In this document: one piece after another, positions 1 to 6,993 of the stretch
How the letters are laid out: each line of letters begins with the position of its first letter
How positions within the stretch are numbered: the stretch's first letter is position 1
From: Rhodospirillales bacterium
GTDB lineage: Bacteria; Pseudomonadota; Alphaproteobacteria; SMXQ01
Direction: 5' to 3'
NCBI GenBank assembly: GCA_024638585.1
Contig: JAHEKA010000048.1
Span: forward strand, 1-10,343
DNA: 10,343 nt
Notes under the pieces: model-generated
Database searches by the model: none
The model's input: the letters and a program-made list of their open reading frames with translations, nothing else
Told to the model about the DNA's origin: nothing
Program-made: the position numbers and the translations under genes

Positions 1-39
1 TTGGAGAGCCTCGGGCTTTACCGCGAAGAACACGCGTGA
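1..39 (+). CDS. possible C-terminal end of an upstream gene (partial)
   Basis: Frame 1 is open from the first base and ends at TGA 37-39, giving the 12-residue tail LESLGLYREEHA. The composition looks like a real protein end, and a hairpin (47-66) follows the stop. The other two forward frames also stay open to about 78-84, but their peptides are rich in Arg, Pro and Thr and look less natural. The protein family cannot be identified from 12 residues. An ABC ATPase would be missing from the transporter encoded downstream, but nothing in this scrap shows that it is one. Confidence 0.3.
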   Translation: MESLGLYREEHA

Positions 40-46
40 AGAAACC

Positions 47-66
47 GCCGGGGGCAGGCCCCTGGC
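47..66 (+). other. GC-rich hairpin upstream of the DapA-like gene
   Basis: Bases 47-54 pair with 59-66 (8 bp, one G-U pair, 4-base loop CAGG). The hairpin starts 8 bases after the possible upstream stop codon and ends 18 bases before the Shine-Dalgarno AAGGA at 84-88. No T run follows it, so it is not a classical intrinsic terminator. It may be an intercistronic RNA-stability element or a chance structure in GC-rich DNA. Confidence 0.3.
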
Positions 67-95
67 GCGACAGACCTAGGTGAAAGGAAACGGAC

Positions 96-1046
96 ATGGC
101 TCAGCAAAAGGCGAAGGACATTTTCAAGGGACTGGTGGCGCCGATTCCCGGGGTCTTTGACGGCAAGGGCGAACCCGATCTCGACATGATGGGGAAGCTC
201 GCGGAGTGGTATTTGGATGCGGGCGCGCACGGCTTCTTCGTTCTGGGATCCCAGGGCCAAGGCGCTGCCTGCACCATCGAGCAGCGCAAGGCGATCGCCG
301 AGACGATGGTCAAGCAGGTTTCCGGGCGCGTGCCGGTCATCGTGCAGGTGGGAGCGGTTGACCCCTACACCAGCATGGAACTGGGCGCGCACGCCAAGGA
401 GATCGGCGCCGATGCCATCGGCATCGTCGGTCCCTATTACTATTCGGACCGCAACGAATGGGAGCTGATCGAGCAGCACAAGCAGGTCGATGAAGTAACC
501 AACCTGCCGATCCTGCTTTACAACAACCCACAATATTCCGGTTACCCGACGCCGCCGGCCATGATGAAGAAACTCAAGGAGGCGATGCCCAACGTGTTCG
601 GCTCCAAGCTTGCAAACGGCAATCTGGGCCAGGCGAAGAACTACCTGCGCACCATGGGAGAGGACTTCGTAATCTTTGTGCCGATCGGCCAGATGATCCC
701 GGGCATGCTGGTGGGCGTGAACGGCTCCATCGCGGCGGGGGCGCCGGTGACGGTGCCGGAGGCCGGGGTTCAACTGATTGAGGCGATCTGGGCCGGGGAC
801 TACCTGCGGGCGCAAAAGCTCCAGGTCCTCATCATCGAGCATGCCGACCGGACGGCTGTCCTGCGGCAGTATGGTCGGCGCACGACCCTCGAGGGCCTTC
901 GCATCCGTGGGCTCGATATCAAGGAATATCCGCGCTGGAAGACCAAGGAGATGACGGCGGAGCATCTCAAGCTTTACGAGGACTGCATCAAGCGGTTGCT
1001 GGACGAGATCGCCCAGCTGACGCCGACCGCGGCAGCCGCGGAATAA
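96..1046 (+). CDS. DapA/N-acetylneuraminate lyase superfamily protein (not lysine-pathway DHDPS)
   Basis: This 316-residue protein is a class I, Schiff-base aldolase/lyase of the DHDPS/NAL TIM-barrel family, of usual length (about 290-320). It is predicted to be cytoplasmic. Seen: the family's GTTGE loop appears as GSQGQ (51-55), PYYY at 113-116 supplies the Tyr equivalent to E. coli DapA Tyr107, Tyr142 lies in LYNNP (141-145), and the Schiff-base Lys171 lies in GSKLANG. The Tyr142-Lys171 spacing of 29 agrees with the 28 in E. coli DapA (Tyr133-Lys161). The Arg that binds aspartate-semialdehyde in true DHDPS (YNVPSRTG) is Tyr147 here, the second loop Thr is Gln53 and the loop Glu is Gln55, so a role in lysine synthesis is unlikely. 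The start is fixed by AAGGA at 84-88. A pyruvate-forming lyase or hydratase-aldolase acting on an organic acid fits the catabolic neighbours, but the substrate is unknown. Confidence 0.88.
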   Translation: MAQQKAKDIFKGLVAPIPGVFDGKGEPDLDMMGKLAEWYLDAGAHGFFVLGSQGQGAACTIEQRKAIAETMVKQVSGRVPVIVQVGAVDPYTSMELGAHAKEIGADAIGIVGPYYYSDRNEWELIEQHKQVDEVTNLPILLYNNPQYSGYPTPPAMMKKLKEAMPNVFGSKLANGNLGQAKNYLRTMGEDFVIFVPIGQMIPGMLVGVNGSIAAGAPVTVPEAGVQLIEAIWAGDYLRAQKLQVLIIEHADRTAVLRQYGRRTTLEGLRIRGLDIKEYPRWKTKEMTAEHLKLYEDCIKRLLDEIAQLTPTAAAAE

Positions 1047-1061
1047 GCGCGCGATCGGACA

Positions 1062-1092
1062 GGCCCGGCGCGACCATCGACCGCGCCGGGCC
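1062..1092 (+). terminator. perfect 11-bp GC hairpin after the DapA-like gene
   Basis: Bases 1062-1072 pair perfectly with 1082-1092 around a 9-base loop. The stem begins 16 bases after the stop codon at 1044-1046. No T tract follows, so termination would be incomplete. It could equally be a 3'-end stabilising or processing hairpin between the lyase gene and the SBP gene. Confidence 0.5.
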
Positions 1093-1110
1093 CCCAGCGG
1101 CTTGTCCACA

Positions 1111-1127
1111 TCCCGGCATTGCCGGGA
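1111..1127 (+). other. second tandem hairpin in the lyase-SBP gap
   Basis: Bases 1111-1117 (TCCCGGC) pair perfectly with 1121-1127 around a 3-base ATT loop. It lies 18 bases after the larger hairpin and has no T run. The two together suggest a structured intercistronic region of the kind that often shapes the level of periplasmic binding-protein mRNA. The rest of the 213-base gap (1047-1259) shows no convincing promoter or further gene. Confidence 0.4.
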
Positions 1128-1245
1128 GGGTGAAGAACGGAAAGTCAGGAACACAGCATGCGGCGGTCGCGAAGACGATCCTCCGGGGATAAGGATGGCC
1201 TGACCCCTTGGGAAACAGGGGACAATCGCGGCCGCAGGTCAACAC

Positions 1246-1252
1246 AGGGAGA
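1246..1252 (+). promoter_or_regulatory. ribosome binding site that decides the SBP start
   Basis: AGGGAGA lies 7 bases before the ATG at 1260. It supports that start over the in-frame ATG at 1158. The stretch from 1158 to 1259 would add 34 Arg/Gly/Ser-rich residues ahead of an otherwise normal signal peptide. Confidence 0.75.
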
Positions 1253-1259
1253 CAGCATC

Positions 1260-2684
1260 ATGAGGCGGACTACGCGTTGGTGGACCAACGGATCTAATTC
1301 AGGGCGCGGCATTTTGACGCGGCTGGCGGGGCTCGCCCTCGGGTTTTTACTCTTGGGGGCGCTGACATCTCAGGCATCGGCCCAGTCCAGCGACTTCAAG
1401 AAACAATGGGCGGATCTGATCGCCGCGGCGAAGAAGGAAGGGACGCTGGTGCTAAGCACCGGGGCCATTCCCCAATACAGCCACATATTCGAAGCCTTCA
1501 AGAAAGAGTTTGGCGTGACCATTCAGACTGATGGCGGGTCCGGATCGTCGCGGGCCACCCGCATCCTTGCCGAGCGCCGAGCTGGCCGCTTCACGGTCGA
1601 CGCGGCGCTGATGAGCGTCGCGGGGACGACCCGCCGGCTGGAGCCGGCTGGCGCCCTGGTGGACTTGCCGCCGCTCTTGATTCATCCGGAGGTTACAGAT
1701 ACTTCGAAGTGGTACGGCAATCGCCATTGGTACGTCGACAAGGCGGGGACCAAGAAAATCTTTGTCTACAGCGTCCGTGCTAATAATTCCTGGCGCTTCT
1801 GGTACAACACCGACAAGCTCAGCAAGCAAGACGTGGCGTCCCTCAAATCGCCCCGGGATTTCCTCGATCCCAAGTGGAAAGGCAAGATGGCCGACCAGTC
1901 GTGGAGCGACCCGGGACGTCTTGGCGGCATGCTCGAAATGTATTTTGCTCCAGATGCCGGACCCGATTGGATCAAGAAATATTTCCAGGAAATGGATGTG
2001 ACCTTCACCAGCGACAGCCGTCTGGAGGAGAGTTGGATCATCCGCGGCTCCAAGCCGCTCAAGTGGGATGAGGGCGACATTGGCGACCCACTCCGTAAGT
2101 ACAAGAGCAAGTTCCCTATCGAGGTGGTCGAGATCCCGCGCCAACGCGGTAAAATTGAGGCCCGTGGGTCCGAATGCTGCATCGCCATCCTGGATAAGGC
2201 GCCCCATCCCAACGCGGCCAAGCTATTCGTCAATTGGTTCTTGACCAAAAAGGTCCAGACGATGACCCATATGGCGAAGCCGCCGCGGCGTTACACTTCG
2301 CTAAGGGAAGATGTGCCGCCGGGGATCACCCAGAAAATCCATCGGCGCGTCAAGGGCAAGGAATACACCTTCCGGGATTTCGATCCTGATTACCGGCAGA
2401 ATGAAAAGAAGGCCCGCGCCTTCATCGTCGCCAACTACCGCGGCCCGAAGCGCAAGGACGTCGTTGCAATCCATACGGGCAAGGTAGTGGAAACCAAGCG
2501 TGCCGGCCGCCGGGTGACGATCAATTACAAGGGTAAGAAAGTGACCGCTCGGCTGTCGAGCAGCCGCACCGCGGTGACCATCAAGGGGAAGAAGGCCGTG
2601 CGCAAAGACGTGAAGGTCGGCATGTCCTGCACCTTTACCTATCCCGGTGATGGCAAAGTGGCCAAGAAGGTCGATTGCAAATAG
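1260..2684 (+). CDS. ABC transporter periplasmic substrate-binding protein (Fe(III)/small-molecule type) with extra C-terminal domain
   Basis: This 474-residue exported protein captures a ligand in the periplasm for the permease encoded at 5155-6939. Residues 1-41 form a signal peptide: basic start, hydrophobic core at about 22-36, cleavage after ASA (39-41). Residues of about 45-390 form a type II periplasmic-binding fold of the FbpA/PotD-like SBP family. Typical signs are AAAKKEG near the mature N-terminus, the family's FLDPKWKGK block and the late APHPNAAKLFVNWFLTKK stretch. The tandem tyrosines used by FbpA for Fe(III) were not found, so an organic acid or a complexed ligand is at least as likely as free iron. 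The last about 75 residues (400-474; bases 2457-2681) form a separate basic, beta-rich module with Cys457 and Cys473, beyond the usual 330-360-residue length of the family. Adjacent Cys306-Cys307 are also unusual for a periplasmic protein. Hairpins lie on both sides of the gene. Confidence 0.9.
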   Translation: MRRTTRWWTNGSNSGRGILTRLAGLALGFLLLGALTSQASAQSSDFKKQWADLIAAAKKEGTLVLSTGAIPQYSHIFEAFKKEFGVTIQTDGGSGSSRATRILAERRAGRFTVDAALMSVAGTTRRLEPAGALVDLPPLLIHPEVTDTSKWYGNRHWYVDKAGTKKIFVYSVRANNSWRFWYNTDKLSKQDVASLKSPRDFLDPKWKGKMADQSWSDPGRLGGMLEMYFAPDAGPDWIKKYFQEMDVTFTSDSRLEESWIIRGSKPLKWDEGDIGDPLRKYKSKFPIEVVEIPRQRGKIEARGSECCIAILDKAPHPNAAKLFVNWFLTKKVQTMTHMAKPPRRYTSLREDVPPGITQKIHRRVKGKEYTFRDFDPDYRQNEKKARAFIVANYRGPKRKDVVAIHTGKVVETKRAGRRVTINYKGKKVTARLSSSRTAVTIKGKKAVRKDVKVGMSCTFTYPGDGKVAKKVDCK

Positions 2685-2698
2685 GCCGCCCGCCGATC

Positions 2699-2736
2699 GG
2701 CGCGTGAGGCCCACCGCACCTGCGGGCCTTCGCGCC
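2699..2736 (+). terminator. long imperfect hairpin after the SBP gene
   Basis: The outer stem 2699-2704 (GGCGCG) pairs with 2731-2736, and the inner stem 2707-2712 (AGGCCC) pairs with 2724-2729. They are separated by a small 2:1 internal loop, giving 12 bp in all. The hairpin starts 14 bases after the SBP stop. No T run follows, so read-through into the amidohydrolase gene is expected. It may protect or define the 3' end of an SBP-rich transcript. Confidence 0.45.
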
Positions 2737-2776
2737 GGCGTCGAGTGCTTCCCCGATCGTCGAGAGAGGAGACAAC

Positions 2777-3949
2777 ATGGAAATTAAGTTCGGGCTGATC
2801 AGTGCCGATTCCCACGCCGCCTTCGCGCGTGACGACTTCACGTCGCGCATGTCGGAGAAGAAATGGGGCGACAAGATCCCTCAGGTGATCGAGTTTGAGC
2901 AAGATGGCGAGAAACACGATGGATGGAGCCTTTATGGCCGGACCCCGAGCGGCGAGCAGCGCGGCTTCCAGCCGCAGGTCTGCAATTGCCCGGCCCTGAT
3001 GGGCGAGCCTTTTCCCCATTGGCCGAAGCGTTGGGAGGAGGTGCCGAAGATGGCCTATGACCCGGTGGAACGGCTTAAGGCGCTCGACATCGATCGGGTC
3101 GACGCGGAGGTTCTGTTCCCCAACCCGCCGGGCGGCAACTATCATCAGTTCGGCGACCAGGAGTACGAATTCGATACCCTGCAGGCCTATAACGACATTC
3201 TGGCCGACTGGACCAAGGTGTCCGACCGCTACCTTCCCCTGATCTCCATCCCCTGGCTGTCGCCGCCGGATGTGATCGCCAAGGAGATCGAACGCTCGGT
3301 CGGGAACGGCCACCGTGGCATCAACCTTCTTGGTAAGGCGCCCAAAGGTCTGCCGCATCTCGCCGACCCGCACTGGTATCCCATCTGGGATATCTGCTCC
3401 GAGCTCGGCGTGCCGGTCCATTTCCACGGCTCCGCCGGCATCGGCGTTGGCGATACCGCCAAGGCCTGGGACGGCTACAGCAAGCGCCAGGCGCATTCGG
3501 CTTCCACCAGCACCTCAGCGGTGACGCCGGCCCAGATCGTGCCGCAGCTGATTTTCACCGGGGTCACGGAACGGTATCCCAACCTCAAGGTGGTGTTTGC
3601 CGAAGCTGGCATTGGCGGGCTGAACTACCTGATCAACACTTGCGACCATGTCTGGGAATTGCATCATCTGTGGACCGAGGGTCTCACCACCAGGCCCAGC
3701 GAAGTGATCCGCCGCCAGATGTTCGTGAACTTCTGGTTCGAGGAAGAAGGCATCAAGCTGCGCCACGACATCGGCATCGACAACATCATGTGGGAGGCGG
3801 ATTTCCCTCACGTGGCGTCTTACTACCCGGATTCCTGGGGTTCCGTGGAACGGGTGCTGAAGGGCGTGCCCGAGGACGAGCGGCGCAAGTTGCTCTACGA
3901 AAATGCGCTTCGGGTCTATCAGATCAAGGTCAGTGTGCCCGCGGAATAA
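2777..3949 (+). CDS. amidohydrolase-2 family TIM-barrel metal enzyme
   Basis: This 390-residue protein belongs to the ACMSD/LigW/gamma-resorcylate decarboxylase-type amidohydrolase family (Pfam Amidohydro_2), whose members decarboxylate or hydrolyse carboxylated aromatic and ring-cleavage compounds in the cytoplasm. Likely metal or catalytic residues seen: Asp11-Ser-His13 on the first strand (D-x-H where ACMSD has H-x-H and gamma-resorcylate decarboxylase has E-x-H), His217 in VHFHGSAG, Glu276 in FAEAG at the place of the ACMSD His228, and Asp342 in WEADFPH. The catalytic Asp is therefore kept. AGGAGA at 2767-2772 lies 4 bases before the ATG. The next gene, a diverged paralog in the same orientation, starts 32 bases after the stop. 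Both share the AYND block and a G-x-G-H-(R/K)-G block. The reaction cannot be chosen from the sequence; a decarboxylase or hydrolase is most likely. Confidence 0.88.
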   Translation: MEIKFGLISADSHAAFARDDFTSRMSEKKWGDKIPQVIEFEQDGEKHDGWSLYGRTPSGEQRGFQPQVCNCPALMGEPFPHWPKRWEEVPKMAYDPVERLKALDIDRVDAEVLFPNPPGGNYHQFGDQEYEFDTLQAYNDILADWTKVSDRYLPLISIPWLSPPDVIAKEIERSVGNGHRGINLLGKAPKGLPHLADPHWYPIWDICSELGVPVHFHGSAGIGVGDTAKAWDGYSKRQAHSASTSTSAVTPAQIVPQLIFTGVTERYPNLKVVFAEAGIGGLNYLINTCDHVWELHHLWTEGLTTRPSEVIRRQMFVNFWFEEEGIKLRHDIGIDNIMWEADFPHVASYYPDSWGSVERVLKGVPEDERRKLLYENALRVYQIKVSVPAE

Positions 3950-3962
3950 CAGACAAGTCATA

Positions 3963-3971
3963 TTGGGGGAG
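3963..3971 (+). promoter_or_regulatory. ribosome binding site for the second amidohydrolase
   Basis: TTGGGGGAG lies 10 bases before the ATG at 3982. It supports that start over an in-frame ATG at 3640, which would overlap the upstream gene by 310 bases and add 114 residues unlike anything in the family. Confidence 0.6.
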
Positions 3972-3981
3972 TAATCGGCAC

Positions 3982-5103
3982 ATGCGTGAAGAGTTCATCA
4001 GCGTCGACGACCATGTTCTCGAACCACCGGACCTTTGGACATCACGTTTGTCCAAGGAGCGGTGGGGGGATCGCATCCCGCATCTCGCGAAAAATGGCAG
4101 CGGAACCGAGCAATGGGTCGTTGACGGCAAAATCGCATTGGGCGGAAAGGTGGCCAAGGTCGGCGCGTTGATGCCGGACCGCAACGAGGACCCGCTCACG
4201 TGGGCGCAAGTACCGGAAGAGGCCTACAAGCCCGCTTCCCGCCTCACCGCCATGGACGCGGCGGGGGAGGCCCATGCGGTGCTCTATCCGACCGTGGCCG
4301 GCATGGCCGGCGAGGCGTTCGCGGGCATAGAGGATCCGGAACTGGAGATCGCTTGCGTTGAAGCCTACAACGACTGGCTTTTAGAAGTTTGGGCCGGCGC
4401 CAGCGACCGCTTTGTCCCCCAGTGCATCGTGCCGATCTCCTCGGTCGAAGCCGCGGTGGCGGAGATCCGCCGCGCCGTCGGCCAGGGCCATAAGGGCGTG
4501 ATCTTCCCGGCGTTGCCCATGGACTTGCGCGGCGTGCCGCACGTGGCGGAGGATGATTACGATCCTATCTGGGCCGCGTGCGAGGACCTCAAGGTGCCGC
4601 TCTGCCTCCACGCGGGTTCCTCCCCCACACTGGAATACGAGCGCTATGCCGATCTCTCGCCCAAGCTCGCTGCGGCCATCACAGATGTCGCCAAGCCGGT
4701 GTCCAGCGTCTATGTGTTGGGGTTGTATCTGTTCTCGCGCATCCTGATGCGCCATCCCACCCTCAAGGTAGTGCTGGCCGAAAGCGCGCTGAGCTGGGGG
4801 CTGCTCTACCTGGAATGGGCCGACCATCAAGCCGATCACGACGGGCTGGCCAATGAAGGCTACGACCTGACCCCGTCCCAGTTGTTCCACCGCCAATGTT
4901 ACCTGACCGCGTGGTACGACGAGATCGCGCCGTTTGCGCCCTTCATCCACACGGAAAACATCATGTGGTCGAGCAATCTTCCGTTGGCGACGTCATCCTG
5001 GCCGGGCACGCAGAAAACCATCGAGCATTGCTTTCAGGGGCTGACCGATGATGGCCGCGGGCAGGTCCTGCGAGACAATGCCGCCGCCCTCTATGGGCTC
5101 TGA
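3982..5103 (+). CDS. amidohydrolase-2 family protein with Asn in place of the catalytic Asp
   Basis: This 373-residue protein is a diverged tandem paralog of the one encoded at 2777-3949. From the start at 3982 it opens with the family's usual ISVDDHVLEPPDLW, giving the D-x-H pair Asp9/His11. It then has AYNDW (128-132), a GQGHKG block (167-172), His210 in CLHAGS and Glu267 in LAES. In the C-terminal motif, which in the family reads W-x-(S/A)-D-(Y/F)-P-H, this protein has W329-S-S-N332-L-P-L335: the catalytic/metal Asp is Asn (codon AAT 4975-4977) and the His is Leu. The frame is intact and the rest of the fold is kept, including a normal YGL end, so it is not an obvious pseudogene. It may use different chemistry, bind ligand without turnover, or be the partner subunit of the active paralog. 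Gene spacing suggests co-transcription with its neighbours. Confidence 0.87.
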   Translation: MREEFISVDDHVLEPPDLWTSRLSKERWGDRIPHLAKNGSGTEQWVVDGKIALGGKVAKVGALMPDRNEDPLTWAQVPEEAYKPASRLTAMDAAGEAHAVLYPTVAGMAGEAFAGIEDPELEIACVEAYNDWLLEVWAGASDRFVPQCIVPISSVEAAVAEIRRAVGQGHKGVIFPALPMDLRGVPHVAEDDYDPIWAACEDLKVPLCLHAGSSPTLEYERYADLSPKLAAAITDVAKPVSSVYVLGLYLFSRILMRHPTLKVVLAESALSWGLLYLEWADHQADHDGLANEGYDLTPSQLFHRQCYLTAWYDEIAPFAPFIHTENIMWSSNLPLATSSWPGTQKTIEHCFQGLTDDGRGQVLRDNAAALYGL

Positions 5104-5154
5104 TCCGGTCCCTTAGGGGCCACGGATGCCCGGCGGAGAGGGGGGAGGGCTGAG

Positions 5155-6939
5155 ATGCTAATGGGGCGCACCAAGGCCTCGAGGTCCGCCAAGGGCTACT
5201 TCTTCATGGCGGCTCTGCTGCTCACGCTCGGCTTCGTGCTGATCTGGCCGGTCCTGCTGATTCTGATCAACAGTTTCAACACCGCCATCGACTGGTTCGT
5301 CGAACCCCGGGAGTGGGGCTTCCTCCACTGGCAGGAGGCATTTACCAAGCCTGACCTGCTGATCACCCTGTGGAACTCGATCATGATCTGGGGGCTGACC
5401 GCCCTGATCAGCTTTCCCCTTGGCATCACCATTGCCTGGGTTTTGGCCCGCACCCGGGTGCCCTACAGTCGCCAACTCGAGTTCCTGTTTTGGGTAGCCT
5501 ATATGGTGCCGAGCCTGCCGGTCACCATCGCCTGGATCAATCTGCTGGATCCTTATATCGGCTTTATCAACGTCGCGCTGATGAAGCTGCCCTTCGTCGA
5601 CGGGCCGGTGTTCAACATCTTCAGCGTCGAAGGCATCGTCTGGGCCAACATGATGGGCAACGGCATCGTGCTCAAGGTGATGCTGTTGACGCCGGCTTTC
5701 CGCAACATGGATTCGGCGATGGAAGAGGCGGCGCGGGCCAGCGGCGCGAGCAACCTGCGCACCGCGCTTAAGGTCACCCTGCCGTTGATGATCTCGCCCA
5801 TGGTGCTGGTCTTCGCACTGCAATTGCTGCGCATGTTCCAGTCCTTTGAGACCGAATACCTTCTGGGGGAGCCCTTCGGCTTCTATGTCTATTCCACCAA
5901 GATCTATGCTCTGGTGCGGACCGAGATTCCCAACTACGGAGAGGCCGCGGCACTGGCCAGCGTCACCATCGCCATCGTCGCCCTGATCATTCCCCTGCAG
6001 CGCTGGATCATCCAGCGCCGCCGCTACACCACCCTGACCGGCAGCTTCAGGCCCGGTTTGATCGATTTCGGCAAGTGGAACAAGGTCCTCTTCGCGGCGA
6101 TCTTGCTGTTCATCATCATCCTGACGGTGATGCCGGTGGTGGTGCTGGTTATGGGCAGCTTCATGACGCGCATCGGCTATTTCGAGCTCGGGTTTTCGCT
6201 CGACCACTGGCGCGCGGTTTTAGGTAACCCGGTTTTCATGCACGCGTTGAAGACCACGGTGACCATCGCCACCACGGCCGCCATCATGAGCCCGCTGCTG
6301 TTTTCCATCGTTGCCTATATCCTGGTGCGCACCAGCCTGCCGGGCCGGTTATTGCTGGATTGGGTCGTCTGGGGCTCGGGCGCGATCCCCGGTATCCTGG
6401 CGGGCCTGGGCCTCCTGTGGCTGTTCCTGGGCACGCCGGGCCTGTCCTTCCTCTATGGCAGCATCTGGGCGCTGATCCTGGTGGTCATCCTGCAGGGCAA
6501 GACCACCGGCGTGAACATCCTGAAGGGCGTCTTCGTCCAGGTCGGCCCGGATATGGAGGAGGCGGCGCGGGCTTCGGGCGCCGGCTGGATCCGCACCTAT
6601 TTTCAGGTCTGGCTGCCGCTCTTGATGCCGACGCTGGCGCTTCTGGCGGTGCTCAACTTCGTCAGCGCGGCGGGCGTTACCAGTTCCATCATCCTGCTGG
6701 CGTCGCGCGACACCATCACCCTGTCCCTGCTGGCACTGCGCCTGACCACGGAACTCGCCGATCAGCGCGAGGCGGCCAGCATCGTCAGCATCTTCATCGT
6801 TCTGCTGACCGTGGGCATTGCCATTCCGCTCAGATCTTTGAGCCTGCGGCTTGGGGTGCGTCACGATGTCACGGGCAGCGACGTCACCGGCGACGAGAAG
6901 CCCCGCCCCGCCCAGGCGCGCCCGGCGCCGGCCGAGTAG
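5155..6939 (+). CDS. ABC transporter permease, two fused membrane domains (Fe(III)/FbpB type)
   Basis: This 594-residue inner-membrane protein forms the whole channel of the importer. Two BPD_transp_1 halves are fused, as in FbpB/SfuB-type permeases. I see about six hydrophobic helices in each half: near 18-40, 70-98, 108-130, 158-180, 208-228 and 262-284, then near 311-333, 362-392, 400-426, 434-448, 485-510 and 541-562. Each half carries the EAA loop that docks the ATPase: EAARASGASNLRTALKVTLP (191-210) and EEAARASGAGWIRTYFQVW (468-486). The near-identical EAARASGA core shows both halves contact an ATPase, yet no ATPase gene lies in the window. The C-terminal tail (about 570-594) is Pro/Ala-rich and probably disordered. 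A G-rich Shine-Dalgarno (5141-5149) favours the ATG at 5155; ATG 5161 is possible. The likely partner is the SBP at 1260-2684, separated from it by two amidohydrolase genes. Confidence 0.92.
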   Translation: MLMGRTKASRSAKGYFFMAALLLTLGFVLIWPVLLILINSFNTAIDWFVEPREWGFLHWQEAFTKPDLLITLWNSIMIWGLTALISFPLGITIAWVLARTRVPYSRQLEFLFWVAYMVPSLPVTIAWINLLDPYIGFINVALMKLPFVDGPVFNIFSVEGIVWANMMGNGIVLKVMLLTPAFRNMDSAMEEAARASGASNLRTALKVTLPLMISPMVLVFALQLLRMFQSFETEYLLGEPFGFYVYSTKIYALVRTEIPNYGEAAALASVTIAIVALIIPLQRWIIQRRRYTTLTGSFRPGLIDFGKWNKVLFAAILLFIIILTVMPVVVLVMGSFMTRIGYFELGFSLDHWRAVLGNPVFMHALKTTVTIATTAAIMSPLLFSIVAYILVRTSLPGRLLLDWVVWGSGAIPGILAGLGLLWLFLGTPGLSFLYGSIWALILVVILQGKTTGVNILKGVFVQVGPDMEEAARASGAGWIRTYFQVWLPLLMPTLALLAVLNFVSAAGVTSSIILLASRDTITLSLLALRLTTELADQREAASIVSIFIVLLTVGIAIPLRSLSLRLGVRHDVTGSDVTGDEKPRPAQARPAPAE

Positions 6940-6993
6940 GCGGCGCGTTTCAATGCGGCTCCAGCCGCGAGCCAGAAATGGAAGGAGTGCATT

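Noticed and set aside
96..1046. annotation as dapA (lysine biosynthesis)
   Set aside because: The Arg needed for aspartate-semialdehyde binding is Tyr147, the loop Thr/Glu residues are Gln, and the neighbours are catabolic.
18..1154. 378-codon open frame on the minus strand opposite the DapA-like gene
   Set aside because: It mirrors the codons of a well-recognised gene in GC-rich DNA, is rich in Arg, His and Leu, and matches no family I know.
1158..1259. 34-residue N-terminal extension of the SBP
   Set aside because: It would place Arg/Ser-rich sequence before a complete signal peptide; the ATG at 1260 has a clear AGGGAGA site.
1047..1259. a sigma-70 promoter for the SBP gene
   Set aside because: I found no -35/-10 pair with acceptable match and spacing; only hairpins and the ribosome binding site stand out.
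3640..3981. 114-residue N-terminal extension of the second amidohydrolase
   Set aside because: It overlaps the first amidohydrolase gene, and the family's normal N-terminus begins exactly at 3982.
5158..6207. 349-codon minus-strand frame opposite the permease
   Set aside because: Extremely rich in His, Gln, Asp and Arg, as expected from the complement of hydrophobic membrane-helix codons.
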